Position numbers and translations under genes: made by a program. This document shows positions 29,447 through 41,525 of a stretch of DNA of 64,000 bases, in pieces. Under the pieces are notes generated by a model, which made no database searches, was not told the origin of the DNA, and was given only the letters and a program-made list of their open reading frames with translations. Each line of letters opens with the position of its first letter. The stretch's first letter is position 1. The stretch is from Arbacia lixula (lineage: Eukaryota > Echinodermata > Echinoidea > Arbacioida > Arbaciidae): assembly GCA_963669155.1 (NCBI GenBank), contig OZ022591.1, positions 15,766,336-15,830,335 on the forward strand, given 5' to 3'.

Positions 29447-30149
29447 TATATGATCCGATTAATATTCCCGTCCGGATGTGCTCGTCTCTGACAGGCTCAC
29501 TATTGTGATTACTGTTAGTTTTTTCATTGACACGAATGAAAATCGGAAGCAGTATATTTGTTGAGGTCATTATTCGGCCGCCCCAAAAGTGAAATCGACG
29601 GACCGACGGATATCGTGGAAATGCACTTGAGGAGGGGGAGTGGCACAAACTTGCTGTCAAACAGCCTTTGAAATTAAGCAAGTACCGCTTTGAAATCAAT
29701 GGATTCATATTGATTTTACTTTTGATGAGACATTGCCATGACCCTCATCCTCCCCACTCCACCCTCCCGAAGTGCCACCCACCCCCTCAAGCACATGTGT
29801 CACACCAAAAGTCATATCCGGTCTTTCAGCTCAAAGACCATATAACTACCTGCTCTTCGTTTTAATTTCATATAAAAGGAAGGCAAGTCTACACAGTCAC
29901 TTTTTCCATTATCTCACTGGGATAATGAAACACATACGGATGTCCATTCATCCAATAATGAAATGATAAATGTGATGCTCTTGAAACGATATCTAGCAGG
30001 CACAGCAAAAACAAAAATATATATATAAAGAAATATTTACCGGAAATGTGTTTGCTGATATAGAATATGTCAAATATCATTATTCTATACCACCTCGAGC
30101 TCCGTTCAAATCCAATCGCAAGTGTATTCATATCTCTCCATCTACCGCA

Positions 30150-30325
30150 GAGTCCACGTGCCCGCCTGTCGTCCTCGTGGTGGGAGACCTGGACAGCTTC
30201 TCCCTTACGTCGAAGTGTTTTTGGAATTTTGTAAAAGATTCAACACCACCGTCATCTTCGACAACCTCGAGCTGAAAACCGACGATAACCAGCTCCAGGA
30301 CGAAAGCCTCTTCGAACTCGTGTAA
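30150..30325 (+). pseudogene. GC-rich exon-like segment, possibly N-terminal part of the DUF829-like copy
   Basis: After a possible acceptor (TCTACCGCAG, ending 30150) one frame reads CPPVVLVVGDLDSFSLTS. Another then reads FLEFCKRFNTTVIFDNLELK to a stop at 30325. PVVLVVG could match the PVVILLGW start of DUF829 proteins. The frame change would again mean decay. The assignment is weak. Confidence 0.3.
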
Positions 30326-30419
30326 CAAAAGATTGTGCAACTTGATTGATAATATACCTTGACTAACGCCTGTAATGATACTAGTTCTTTAGGAATTCGT
30401 TTTCTTTTTCTTTATATTT

Positions 30420-32740
30420 CTTTATATCTTAAGTCTGTCACCGAACCAGAAGTAATTCAAATAATCAAAAGTTTTCGCAACGGTAAAAGTCTCGGATATG
30501 ACAGCATATCTGTTGATATTGTAAAACCTTGTACGTACTTTATTCGCAGACCTTTGGCACACATATGCAATCTGTCAATACAAACTGGTGTATTCCCCTC
30601 CAAAATGAAAATCGCAGAAGTTGTACCCATATTCAAGAAAGGCCTCACTTCAGATTGTATCAAATATAGACCCATTTCTGTCCTTCCATTATTTTCCAAG
30701 GTACTCGAGAGTTGTTTACAATCGTAATTATCTACAATTTCATGGTGTGTAATATCTCCTTTGTTCTAACCAATACGGGTTTAGAACGAATTGCTCTACC
30801 GAATTTGCTTTAATCAATCTTTATGATAAAATCCTGAATTGTGTCTAAATAAGCATGCAATAGCTATTTTTATGGATTTATCAAAAGCATTTGATACCCT
30901 GTCGCATACAATACTATTAGCAAAATTGCGTTATTACGGGATTCAGGGCATACCACTTCTTTGGTTTCAAGGCTATCTAGCTGACAGAAAATAATACACT
31001 GTGTATAACTCACATACTTCTGATTTCATGTTTCTTACACCCGGTGTACCACAGGGTTCACTACTTGGTCCTTTATTGTTTCTAAGATACATCAATGATA
31101 TAATAAATTCCCCACATCCTTTTGACTACGTTCTTTTTGCAGTCGACATTGCTTTTGTTGCCTCCGAGGAAAGCTTTTACATTTTGATCAATAAAGTGAA
31201 TGTTCATTTAATGCATGTTCACAATTAGCTTTTGTGCAATAGATTATCTCTAAACATTGTAAAAACTCCATTTGTTGTTTTCAGACATAGGCAAGACCTA
31301 AATACTTGTTATAATGATGATCCTTTATACATCAACAACATTAGAATTACATATCTTGGAGTGCTTGTAGATATGTATTTATGTTGGGATTTACATATAA
31401 ATTTTTGTTTTTGCGGAAAAATATCACGTAACATTGGTATCATGAATAATCTGAAACTCACTATTCCACGTAAATTCTTGTTAATGATGTACAATGCATT
31501 CATAGTGCCTCACATCGCTAATTGCAATGCGTTATGGGGTTCGTTGCATCCTTCGAAATTAGTCAGACTTCATCGTTTATACAAAACAGAATCAGGGATG
31601 TGTTATGGAAGGATATGAAACAACTTTCTTTCTATGAACCTATGCGTGGCACCGCCGAAAAAAAAATGTTTTCTCAGCATGTGCTTTTCAGGTGTTTTAA
31701 TAATCAAGAACAGGATTGCGTAGCAACGGTTTCTCAGATATTAATTTGCTTGTCCAGCTCTGTTGGATTGCATCAATACTTTTGTGAGGAAAAGAGATAT
31801 CAGCGAACAAAAATAAACAGTTTTTCTACTAAAATATCTCAGTTGCGCGCAAATGCACACAAACTCTGTTAATGAAAATAAACAGCTCAAGATATAATTT
31901 TGATAATGATTGAATCCCACATTTCCGGAAATCTGCAGAAAGTGAAGAAATTTGTTAATTGTGTAAGTAAGAATATTATCTTATATCTCCGTTTGTGCAT
32001 CATTCAACAATTATCTAGAAAAAAAAACAGAGTACAGGATCTTGAGTGGTGTTGCCTGTAACTTTCTTGAAAATTGTACAAAAGTGTGATAAGAAACATA
32101 GCTTCCAGAGACAAAACAGGGAATTAAAGATATTGCTTTCCAAGTTGACTGCAGCTGAATGTCGGTGGCGCGCATGGGACATCAAAGCATTGTAGTGATT
32201 GTGGAATGCTTTTGACATTCATTAGCACGCTTTAGTATCCATACAGATGTTTGAGTATATTGTGCTCGAGTTGTCCCTCCTTCCTAACACATCCCTGCCC
32301 TGTTCGACCGTTGCTTAATGTTTTTATATAAATACGATGCAAATTGCCTGTTTAATGCGTAGATACTTTTCAAACATTCTTATCTCATGCACATGTTCTC
32401 ATTGAATGCTGAAATTCATCAGTACAATACCCTTTAACCTGTTAAATCCCGCATGTGGAAAGTTAAATACAAAATTCTCTTTCCAAATCAGCCCGTTGTT
32501 TAGGTTTAGTACCTAGAATTCATTACCAGCCCACATTCAGAACGCTTAGTTTCGTAATTCTTTTAAAACCAACTTGTAAACAGTGTCAAAATAAAATGTA
32601 AGCCAAATTACAAATGTTAACTGACTGGCAATGGAAGCCACGTTACTCAGTAATGTGTTTCTTTTGTAATAGCTTTAAACACCGCATGGTTGAGTTAATT
32701 TGACTCATCTTCTAAAAGCCCTTATACCATATGTTTTACA
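30420..32740 (+). mobile_element. Degenerate CR1/L2-like LINE with nested DNA transposon
   Basis: RT blocks in order: SFRNGKSLGYDSISVDIVKP, IPFKKG-like PIFKKG, YRPISVLPLFSKVLES, NQYGFRTNCST, GVPQGSLLGPLLF, then ITYLGV and LMMYNAFIVPHI. Several frameshifts and stops break them. The catalytic D-D pair is altered (VDIAFVAS). The element continues on the far side of the 31593-32297 transposon with a decayed C-terminal part. Confidence 0.75.
31593..32297. mobile_element. Second copy of the CAGGGATGTGTTAG element, nested in a LINE
   Basis: This copy is collinear with 14857-15580 throughout, with TIR CAGGGATGTGTTATGG and CCTAACACATCCCTG. It interrupts the reading direction of the degenerate CR1/L2-like LINE, whose sequence resumes after 32298. 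Confidence 0.8.
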
Positions 32741-33974
32741 ATACAGGTAACCTAGGCTCTGTGGCGCACCGAATGCATCGCATTCTTAATTCTTTTGTCT
32801 ATCCTTTTCACAGCTAGGAGCCGTGCCTAATTTATTGTTACCTGCGTTTTTTCGGTTTGCCTGATTTTGCCCTAAGGGTATTATGTAATAGTAAGTGACG
32901 TGACAAATATGGGAGAACATGATTGGTAGATTTTGTTTTGGTATGATGGAACGAGGGTCCGAGAGTACATGTGTTTGAGGGAGTGGTGTTTGTCGTGATT
33001 GACGAAAGACCTGTTTTGTCACCCACGGGGAGGAGTCCTGTGTGCGGGAAAGAGTCGGGAAAGTCTGGGAACTTGCTGCATGAGAGTGAGTGTATCTGCC
33101 CAAACCCTAGCTGCCACTGTTTCTGCTGTCATGAACGGGAAGTGCAGACGGCCGTCGTGAGGACACAAATTCCTCCGGGAGGCAGGCATCAGGGTCTTCA
33201 ATTCTTCAAAATAACTGTAAGTCTGAAACATGCCAGTTTGCGGGGTGTTTCTGTTTAATTTCTGTGTAGGCAAGTCTTTCAGATTGAAGTTTGGCTTTCT
33301 AAAAATCAGTGCTTTCAAATAAAGTGAACATTTTGAATGCGAACAATTTCTGATACGAAAATTACCATTTGAAATTGAATGATTTCTTTAGTTCGGAAAC
33401 TGAACGTTTGTATTTTTCAGCAAAAACTGAAGTGTGTTTAATTAGTAGTCAAATGTAATAAACGGCTTCTTTTGGCAAGTAACAAAAGTCGGCCATTTTA
33501 TGTCAGCCATGTTGAACTTTGAGAAAGCCTATATTGTTGGGTATTTCTTATTAATTGGTATATATTTATATTTATATTGGGATGAAAATGAGAACTACTT
33601 TAGCGTGGCTATATGTTTTGATAATCAATGGTTTATGCAACTTACGCATTTTGTTAACAAGCGGTCATAAGTAATGGTTGCTGGTTAACTGGAAGTATTG
33701 TACATGGCAGAGGTATGAATCATTCTAGCACTGGACATTATTATGCTAGTAAATGGCTATTATGTTAATTGGAGATATCTAGGAGATATCCGGTTCGGAC
33801 CGGTTGCTGTTTTTTTTTTTTTTTTTGCGAAGTCTATTTGGTAAACCAAATAATGTGATTATTGTCCTTTTAAGATGTCGTGTGCTTTACAAGATAAAGC
33901 GTACAAGTTATACTTGGGTTGAATATATATTTATGATGCGCTGTAACTATATTTCAGCCGTAATCAAGGGTTCA

Positions 33975-34245
33975 GCCATCACGTGCCCTTGCACCCAGAC
34001 CGGGCGGTGACTGTTCGGTTTCCTGGTCTCCCTCATCGACGTCGCCGAGCATCGAGGATCGCAACTACAACCACCTCAGCTCGGGCATCGACGTCCTACC
34101 GTGTAACCTCGACAGCGGGTCTCTTGATAACTCGCGCTTCAAAAATCAACGTTATCGCGATCGCGTCGTCAAGGCAACTGGGTTGTATTGACGCTGCACA
34201 CTGCGATGAACATTATCAACCGGCCATATCCAGGTTTTGATATCT
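33975..34245 (+). other. GC-rich exon-like block of unknown identity
   Basis: It is much richer in CG dinucleotides than its surroundings and is open in several overlapping frames. One reads EDRNYNHLSSGIDVLPCNLD. No acceptor-donor pair with a convincing single frame was found and I recognise no family. It may be another decayed exon of the copy at 35474-36545. Confidence 0.25.
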
Positions 34246-34689
34246 GTATCGAAGATAGTTTGATGTAAACCCATAATTTAAATCATTTCTTTTGATATAT
34301 ATATTTGACTAGTAGACAGAGTCAATCGGAAAATATTTGATTGTTTATCCATCGTCATTCCTATTTCAAGATTCTTGTATGGAGGCAACATTTCACTGCT
34401 CAATTCAATTGATATGTGTATGTTATTGCGTTTCATTATAATCTGATTATTTCGTGCATTCCTTATAATTAAAGTTTCATCTTGAAACCACATAAACATT
34501 AGTTCCGATTTTTATTCTTCGTCTACTGGAATGAAGACCCACACAATGTTGTGACAAACCACATTCCTCCTCTCTAAATACTTTTTACCTGGCGCAACAT
34601 AGAATAAAATAAGTAAACAGCTTTAGCTCCCCGGTGTAATTATTTTATTTATCTGCATGTTCTTTTTACACAGGTGTACCCAATTAATC

Positions 34690-34990
34690 AAGCCACTGAG
34701 GCTTTTACGGGTAAACCTTTTTCTGCATTGTTTATACTTGACCCGTGCTCGTATTGGGCATTCTCATTTGACTCATGCATATCTATTTGCAGTAGAAAAT
34801 CCACCTCAATGCATATCATGTAATTGTACACTAACAATTAAACACATTCTCCTTGAATGTGTTAAACTTGCAAATATTCGTATTAACTTTTTGATTGTCC
34901 TGACCTCAAGACATTATTTAGAGATATTTCGCGATTATGTATCATAAACTTTCTAAAGAAGATCAATCTTTACACTAGATTTTAAGTGGA
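34690..34990 (+). mobile_element. Non-LTR retrotransposon C-terminal fragment
   Basis: The frame reads LTRARIGHSHLTHAYLFAVE, then PPQCISCNCTLTIKHILLEC. The RIGHT-R-TH-YL and C-x2-C ... H-x4-C arrangement is typical of the region after RNase H in I/Jockey-type elements. It is truncated on both sides. Confidence 0.6.
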
Positions 34991-35473
34991 AAACTGCTCG
35001 TATCCCAATCACAACAGGTATACCCTTGGGCAAAGTATTTTATTCCAATTGTCTAGTCTTTCGGAGGAGACTTTAAATCTTCGGTCCTCTGTAAAGGAGA
35101 GTCACACCATTGGCACGTTAAAGAACCTGCTTCTCTTTTCATAAAGAGTAGAGAAGTTATCCCGAAGAAGTAGTTAACATTGATTTATTTCTGATTTATA
35201 ATCCGGCTCATTAGGGAAACTTGAATAGTATAATAACCTTTTTAGATGAACTGTTCAACACTTATATATGACACTCGAGTGTTAGTAGTGTCGTTAATTT
35301 CTTATCAATCAATCAATCAATCATTTATACTTACATCTTTGCAATACCCATGTTGTGCCGCTTTTTATTAATCGTCGCTATTGCCGATCAGTCACTATTT
35401 ATTTATTTATATTTTCCTATGTTAATTCTTATGTTGATGTAATACATGTTTCAATGTTGTATATTATTTTTAG

Positions 35474-36545
35474 GTGTTCTAGATTCGATGTACTGGTGGT
35501 CAAGACCCGACCCATCGACATCGTCTGGCCCGCCAACGCCAAGGAGATCGCGCGGGAGATCTGGATTATGTCACGGACGGCGACACACGCCCTCTCCTGG
35601 TCCATGCCTTCTCCGTCAGCAGCGACGTGTACGCCGAGATGCTCGACCTGATGGATGCATCAGAGGGAGAAGAAGCGCGCGTCTACGGAGCGGAGAAGCC
35701 GTTAGGCCTATGCGTCGGTGCGTTACCGCGTCGTTGATCAGATCCTGTACAGTTGTATTCTCTCCAGGGATAGCTACGAGGGTATCCACTCGCAGGCCGC
35801 CAACAAATCCTTTACGCAGTTTGTCATCAAGAGGGTTGCAGAGACCTACTATTGGCTGACCAACAAGTACACCATGGATATCATCGTCAAGGTGAGCTTG
35901 AAGGGTGAACTCTCTGTGAGCATTGGCGTGAAGATGTAGTAAGCCAATGTGGTTTTCAGGGAATGGTAATGTAAGGGTTAAATGTCCGTCTGATTGTCGC
36001 AACGACAGCATAGATAAGACAGTGAGACTTAAAAAAAATGAGACACATTCGAATTCACGATGACATCTCGGAGACCCGTCTAGTCTCGCGGAGACTCGGT
36101 CTCAAATAAGCCACATATTTCTAACATTTTACAAGGCATAAACTCAGCAGTAATTTACATCTTGGGCATCATAATTCATAATGATTCATTAATGTATGAA
36201 GGAAAGCGAGAATTCCATAAGAATTTCCAAAGAAACAAAGATTTTATTAACGGTCCTATTATTCTGCATTGTCCTTCAGGTGAATGAGATCTTCACTGGC
36301 CGCCCGGTCAAGGCGCCTGCTCTGATCCTCTTCTCTCGCGATGACCCGATCGCCACGGCCAAGGAAAACGACGAGTTGGTCGAGCAGTGGCGCAAGCATC
36401 TGGAGAGCGACCTCGACGTCAAGTGTCGCTGTGCTCCCCGCACGTCGGCCACCTTGCGAAGCACAGGGACGAGTAGGAGGAGAGCATCTACGGCTTCATG
36501 GGCAAGCTGACACCGCTCAGCCGCCGCACGTTCCAGTTGGAGTAA
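35474..36545 (+). pseudogene. Decayed TMEM53-like (DUF829) gene copy with retained intron
   Basis: Exon A (35474-35891) and exon B (36280-36545) have a good donor (AAG|GTGAGC) and acceptor (TCCTTCAG), and they join in phase. Exon A reads RFDVLVVKTRPIDIVWPANA, shifts frame after KEIAREIW near 35563, reads RPLLVHAFSVSSDVYAEMLD, shifts again near 35700-35718, then SRDSYEGIHSQ and TNKYTMDIIVK. Exon B reads VKAPALILFSRDDPIATAKE, shifts near 36421-36430, then SPHVGHLAKHRDE, an in-frame TAG, and SIYGFMGKL. The order LVVKT, HAFS, PALILFSRDDP, SPHVGHL fits the DUF829/TMEM53 alpha/beta-hydrolase-like family. Three shifts and one stop argue for a non-processed pseudogene. An assembly with indel errors is the alternative. 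Confidence 0.65.
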
Positions 36546-37403
36546 CCTGTCCTTCCGTCGTCGGCGGGGACGCTGCCGAAAGAAGCGCCAAAGCAGGCCG
36601 AATTAAAGAATGATGACCCGCGGAGCTCAACAAATGACTCGACTAGACTAGACTAGAAAGTGGTCACTATGGACTGTAGGATGGACTTTGGCACGACTTA
36701 ACTTAAGAAATCTCTCTACCAGGGATGTCATTATAGGATGGCGAAATTTGACGAAAGGGTAAGGGAGAGAGAGAGAGCCCGCTGAGCTAGCCCAACAAAT
36801 CAACTACGTACACTCCGCACAAAATCTCCAACCAAAGTCTGTCTTGCAGTAGGCGATGTACTCGGTTAGAACCACTGAAACTCGCACATCAGTATAGAAC
36901 CAGCGGACTGCAGCTCCTTGGGGTATTGAGCATTAGTTTATGAGTGATGCAGGGGAAAAGAAGGTATTTTGTTGTCTCCACCCATTGGAAAGTCTTTATA
37001 GACATGTTCACAGTAATAGCGGACCACGTCATATCCATTCAGATATGCCTAGAAAGAGTATTCACCTAACTCGTGACACATTACTCGAGTCATAGCTGTG
37101 TGTGTTTTGTCACCAAAAAAAAAATGTTTCATTATCATGTATGTACATTATGGAACTGATATGTTAGCCAAGAATCTGAAGGTTGGGATTTTGTACGTTG
37201 TATACCGTGTAAAGTTGACTTGAAAGAGTTGGGATTGACAAAAGGTACAGGGGTATGGAGCATGGGAAGAAGGATAAGCAGCCTAACTTACTGATTAGCA
37301 GAACAAGGCGCTGTTATGATACCATGATATGCAGTTGATACAAAGATCTCAGGACAGAGAACTGTGGCACTCCATGATCGCCTACGTCACACGACAAAGC
37401 ATC

Positions 37404-37408
<5 letters not shown>

Positions 37409-37447
<39 letters not shown>
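37409..37447. repeat. GA microsatellite
   Basis: About 17 perfect GA units. Confidence 0.9.
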
Positions 37448-37449
<2 letters not shown>

Positions 37450-38374
37450 AATAGTATATCAAACCATGGACCTAGCATGGATGGACTGTGCTCGGATAGA
37501 CTTCCTTTGATCTATGATGACCGCCGCCTCATAAAAATTCAAGACATTCAGGTGTTTTAAACAATTAGCTGTATTTCTAATCAGGCAGTGCCTTCCTCTG
37601 AGTAACAAAAGAAAATCTGGTTTGAGAAATATGTCAACCGCTCAGCCTTCGCTGGGAGTTTATAGCTTATCTTTTTACACACACTGTGAATTAGTTTTGG
37701 GGTGAGCGAATGAAAATTTTGATAAAATTGTAGAAAGAATTTGGTCCGTAACTTTTTCGGACACCTCCGGACACGACAATGAGGTTGTTTCCATGGAAGA
37801 TGAAACACTCAAACGATTTACAAGATATTTTTAAGTAAATATGATTGCCCAATGTGCGATAAGGAGGCATTTATCTGACATGTTTTCTATATTCTTTTAT
37901 CACAAAAACGAAGCAACAATATAATCTGAAATTCACAGAATCGTATCATTATAAGATGTACTACTACTGCACATGCACTTCAGTTCATGAAGTAGTTCTA
38001 AAATCTTCTGCGCATACAAAATATATATTCCTCTAAATGCATCCAAAATTCGTCTTGCATGTTTGGCGGCGGCCGTCACTGGATCATAGAACCAAATGCG
38101 TCAAATATTCTATTGTGCTATCCATGATGGCGACTGGTGTAGGAATAAATTATTCTTCGTGCCGACTCCAGTTCTAACACCTTCCTGATCAAACAGGCGT
38201 CTAGTGAAAACGTGCTCATATTAACTTTCTAGATAGCTTGGACAGACCACAAGGCAAATCATGGTCGTGGAATTATTTCACGAAAAGTTGCACTCATGAA
38301 TACTTTTGAACAAAGAATGATACCACCTCTCTTAACCCTAATACTACCAGGGTATTTCGAAGCTTGTTGTTACC

Positions 38375-38412
38375 GGGGGGGGGGGGGGGGGGGATTATTC
38401 CCCCCCCCCCCC
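38375..38412. repeat. G-run/C-run hairpin
   Basis: Nineteen G are followed by ATTATT and thirteen C. This is a homopolymer palindrome that could form a hairpin or G-quadruplex. Exact lengths are prone to sequencing error. Confidence 0.6.
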
Positions 38413-39174
38413 GAGATCTTGGCCATGGGTCGCCCGATTGCCTCAAACTTTTTCACAAGGGTCAAGAATGTAATGTAATGTAATTTACAAAGTTGTATAG
38501 CTAAATTTACGAAAATCCTTTTATATTTTTTAAATTAATAAATCTATGCTTATTTTTGCGAGAACTCATACATTTCAGTATTTTTCACTAAATAAAGCCT
38601 CAGGAATATCGAATTCTCGTACAACTGTCTTTCATAAATTTCTCATCAATTCCTGTAAGACAAAGATAGGTAGTGGTAATTTCTAATTTTTTCAATTTTA
38701 TGTATTTGTTTTTCATCAAGCGTTTTTTTTTATTTGGGTGTGTGTGTGTTGTAATTATTTACACTATTTGAAACAATGATGATACTTATTAGAAAAATAT
38801 TTAAATAAAATGGGGTCAGTCATATAGAGAAATAGCGGAATTGTAGTGACATGTGTTCAGTAAACGTAATCTCATACCCACACGCTAGGTCCGATCGCCA
38901 TAAATTTTGGTATCAAAATGTGCGGAAAGGATCAGAGAAAAAAGTAATGAAATTCCGTTTCGAAATATTGAGGTGTTAGGAAGTACCGACAAAAATATGA
39001 CAGGGAGGAATAATGTCCCCCTCCCCCCTGTGAGTATTATGTTTAAATGATTATGTGAAGTACTTTGAATTCTCAATACCGCACATGAGGAAAAGTTGTC
39101 CCATGATGCACCGCGCAGCCATATTTGGGTTTTGTTTACAATCATGTCGGCTACCGGTCAATATTTAGGTTGCA

Positions 39175-39510
39175 CCTCGATATTCCGAAGGTTCGTTATT
39201 CCGAAGGTTCGTTATTTCGAAGGTTCGTTATTCCGAAACACGTAAGTTGCCTATACCTCGATGTTCATTATTCCGAAAATAAAATAAGATTCGTTCTTCC
39301 GAAAGTGAAATAATCTGTGGCGAAGCTGGGAAAACCGCAACTAACGAACCTTTTTACGTTTTCGGAAAAACGAACCTTCGGAATAACGAACGTTATTTTG
39401 TTTTCGGACCAACGACTAACTTTGGAATAACAAACCATCGGAATAGTGAACCTTCGGAATAAGGAAGCTTCGGAGTTTTCGAACCTTCGGAATAACGAGT
39501 GCTTCCCAAT
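39175..39510. mobile_element. Foldback element made of short TTCGTTATTCCGAAGG repeats
   Basis: The left arm repeats GGTTCGTTATTCCGAA three to four times, with one variant per unit. The right arm repeats the complement, TTCGGAATAACGAACC. The arms flank a short unique centre near 39310-39340. Confidence 0.75.
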
Positions 39511-40633
39511 ATTTTAGTAGTGTAAGAGACCGGAAGCAGAAGGACTATGCGGCATGGATGATTCCCCGTCACACACACACACACGCCCGTGTTACAAACA
39601 ATAGCGTGTGAAGTGCAGTCTTGATACAAGAACACGACATGGAATTCATTCTCTATAAGAAGCAGAATAATTGTGGTTGTATTTAATTGAGGAAAGCAAT
39701 GTTTGAACAAACTATTTCTCTCTCTCAAAATGACATTCTATTGCATGTGAATCTCCAACGATATAAGCTATCCATCATGTACATTGTATATCTATATATT
39801 CATGTTATCAGAATCAGTGTTGGCGTGTGTAAAGTTTCTAATTGGTGATTCCAATGGCTTAGCTTCTTTGTATTTTAGAATGTATAGCTCGGTTTTTCTT
39901 AATTTCCCCCGAGATGTTCCTTCACATATACATATATGCTTCTTTCTGCTTATGGTCTGCGTCGGACGCAAGGACGACGCAGGGAAGGATCTTAGAAGTT
40001 GGCAAGCAAGCTGCGCAAACTCCACGTAGAAAAACATGGACAGCCGGTTGTGACTATGGCATAAGGGATCCTAGTATAAATGTACTTATCTTTTTAAGGA
40101 TGGAATAAATAAGGATTTAATAAGTTATATTTCTAAGCGTTTAATAAAGACAGCATTATAAAAGAACAGGTGTGTGTTTTTAATTTTTAGTTCCTGAAAT
40201 AAAATGTATGTTTGTCCCATATCCCACCTAATATCCCTCATTCTCATTTTCAATTTTATATTGTAATAAATTATTTTACTTTCTTACTCTGATTTTAGTT
40301 GTATTTTTGTGGGGAGGGGGGGGGGAGGCTCAGCCAGCAAATAATATGTAAGAAAACATGACTTTTTATATTCAGGATAGTTTTTGTCGACAATTGCTAA
40401 GGTGTTGCATCACTGTTTGAATTGAGTTTTGACTAGGACAATTCTCTGCATCCACAATATAGATATTTGAGTGTTTCCTTCATCAAAGCAATGAGCATTT
40501 ACATGATTATACATGGATCAGTTTCATCATTACAGTATTGATATATGTCATGAATTTGAAAATGTTGATGCATTCAAGAATAAAATATATTTGTGGGGAA
40601 AATAAGCAACCGTCTACGTCTGCTTATCTGAAT

Positions 40634-40864
40634 ATAGAGTACCGAAGTGTGACGCCATTTGAGCATTATTGTCAAAGACAAACGGATCTAAACGATATGG
40701 GCAGAACAAGCAGCGGTGATTACAACGGGGAATGTAATTGAGAATGCCGGACACTAGCCCGATATACAGTATCGGACAGGTAAACCTCTCAGTGGAGTGA
40801 GTTTGTTTAGAGCCAATTTGTCTTGACAACATGTTCATATGATGACACCACTTCGGTACTCTAT
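40634..40864. mobile_element. Palindromic MITE (GTACCGAAGTG family), copy 1
   Basis: The inverted ends TAGAGTACCGAAGTGTGACG and CACCACTTCGGTACTCTA enclose a foldback with arms of about 60 bp. A near-identical copy is at 51944-52172 and a fragment near 2928-2945. Confidence 0.8.
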
Positions 40865-41280
40865 ATGAAAGAATGCTTGCATCGGAACAGAAAAGAACAA
40901 CGAAGATGGCTTTAGAGAAATAGAGGTGGGGGTGGGTAGAGAGAGAAAAGAGGAGGGAGAGAGAGGTGGAGAGAGAGGAGGTTGGGAGAGAGACGGAGAG
41001 AAAAGTGAGCGCCATGGAAAAGTAGGAACATTTCAATGGCCAATTATCTCACAGCATATAAGATGTCATATCATAGTTCATGTTACTACAAGATTGTATC
41101 AGATTTAGAGGGCTCTCGGGTCACTTTCAGGATACATTTGGGCAACAAATCCCCCCCTCCCTCATGTGATTTTTTCATAAATTGCACATTTCTTTATAAA
41201 AGAAAGAAAATTTCCTCACTAACAAAAACTTTTTGACAATCTGCAAGTTTATGTTTAATCCTCTTTGAAAAGGTACCCAC

Positions 41281-41355
41281 ATAAGCAATCGGTCTGTTGG
41301 CTCAGTTGGTAGAGCGTCAGACTGATAACCTGAAGGTCGTGAGTTCGATTCCTGA
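41281..41355 (+). pseudogene. tRNA-like sequence (Ile-GAT-like), probably SINE head or tRNA pseudogene
   Basis: GGCTCAGTTGGTAGAGC forms a good D arm. The anticodon loop CTGATAA carries GAT, and the T loop TTCGATT is present. The acceptor and T stems do not pair (GGTCTGT against ACAAAGA), so it is unlikely to be a working tRNA. Confidence 0.5.
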
Positions 41356-41439
41356 CAAAGATGCTCTTTTGCTTTTTTTCTCGTTGATTTGAAACGAATA
41401 GTCTATACGCTAAAATCACCAAGCAAAACCACCGACGTC

Positions 41440-41525
41440 TTATAGCCTAGTGGTAGGGTAAGCGCCGGGACTACCTCACACTCGTGCTAGCGAGCACGGG
41501 TTCGAAACCCGCTAACTCCAAGGTT
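41440..41525 (+). pseudogene. Second tRNA-like sequence with long variable region
   Basis: TAGCCTAGTGGTAGGGTAAGC resembles box A, and GGGTTCGAAACCC is a perfect T arm with box B. The region between is long, as in Ser/Leu-type tRNAs. The acceptor stem is not convincing. It may be a SINE promoter paired with the tRNA-like sequence 85 bp upstream. Confidence 0.4.

Larger units (their letters stand above)
24141..30149. other. Intergenic stretch, repeats only
   Basis: MITE copies, a GTCC-type repeat, the AAACGCGTTT element, low-complexity DNA and foldbacks fill this part. No conserved exon was seen on either strand. Confidence 0.45.

Noticed and set aside
33019..33318. Cys-rich plus-strand frame (CICPNPSCHCFCC) and its antisense
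   Set aside because: It has no splice context and no recognisable domain, and neither strand shows a consistent conserved frame.
35616..36011. 131-residue antisense ORF over the DUF829-like exon
   Set aside because: It is the complement of a recognisable plus-strand exon; GC-rich antisense frames are often open by chance.
41281..41355. Functional tRNA-Ile(GAT)
   Set aside because: The acceptor and T stems do not pair, so it was kept only as a tRNA-like pseudogene or SINE head.
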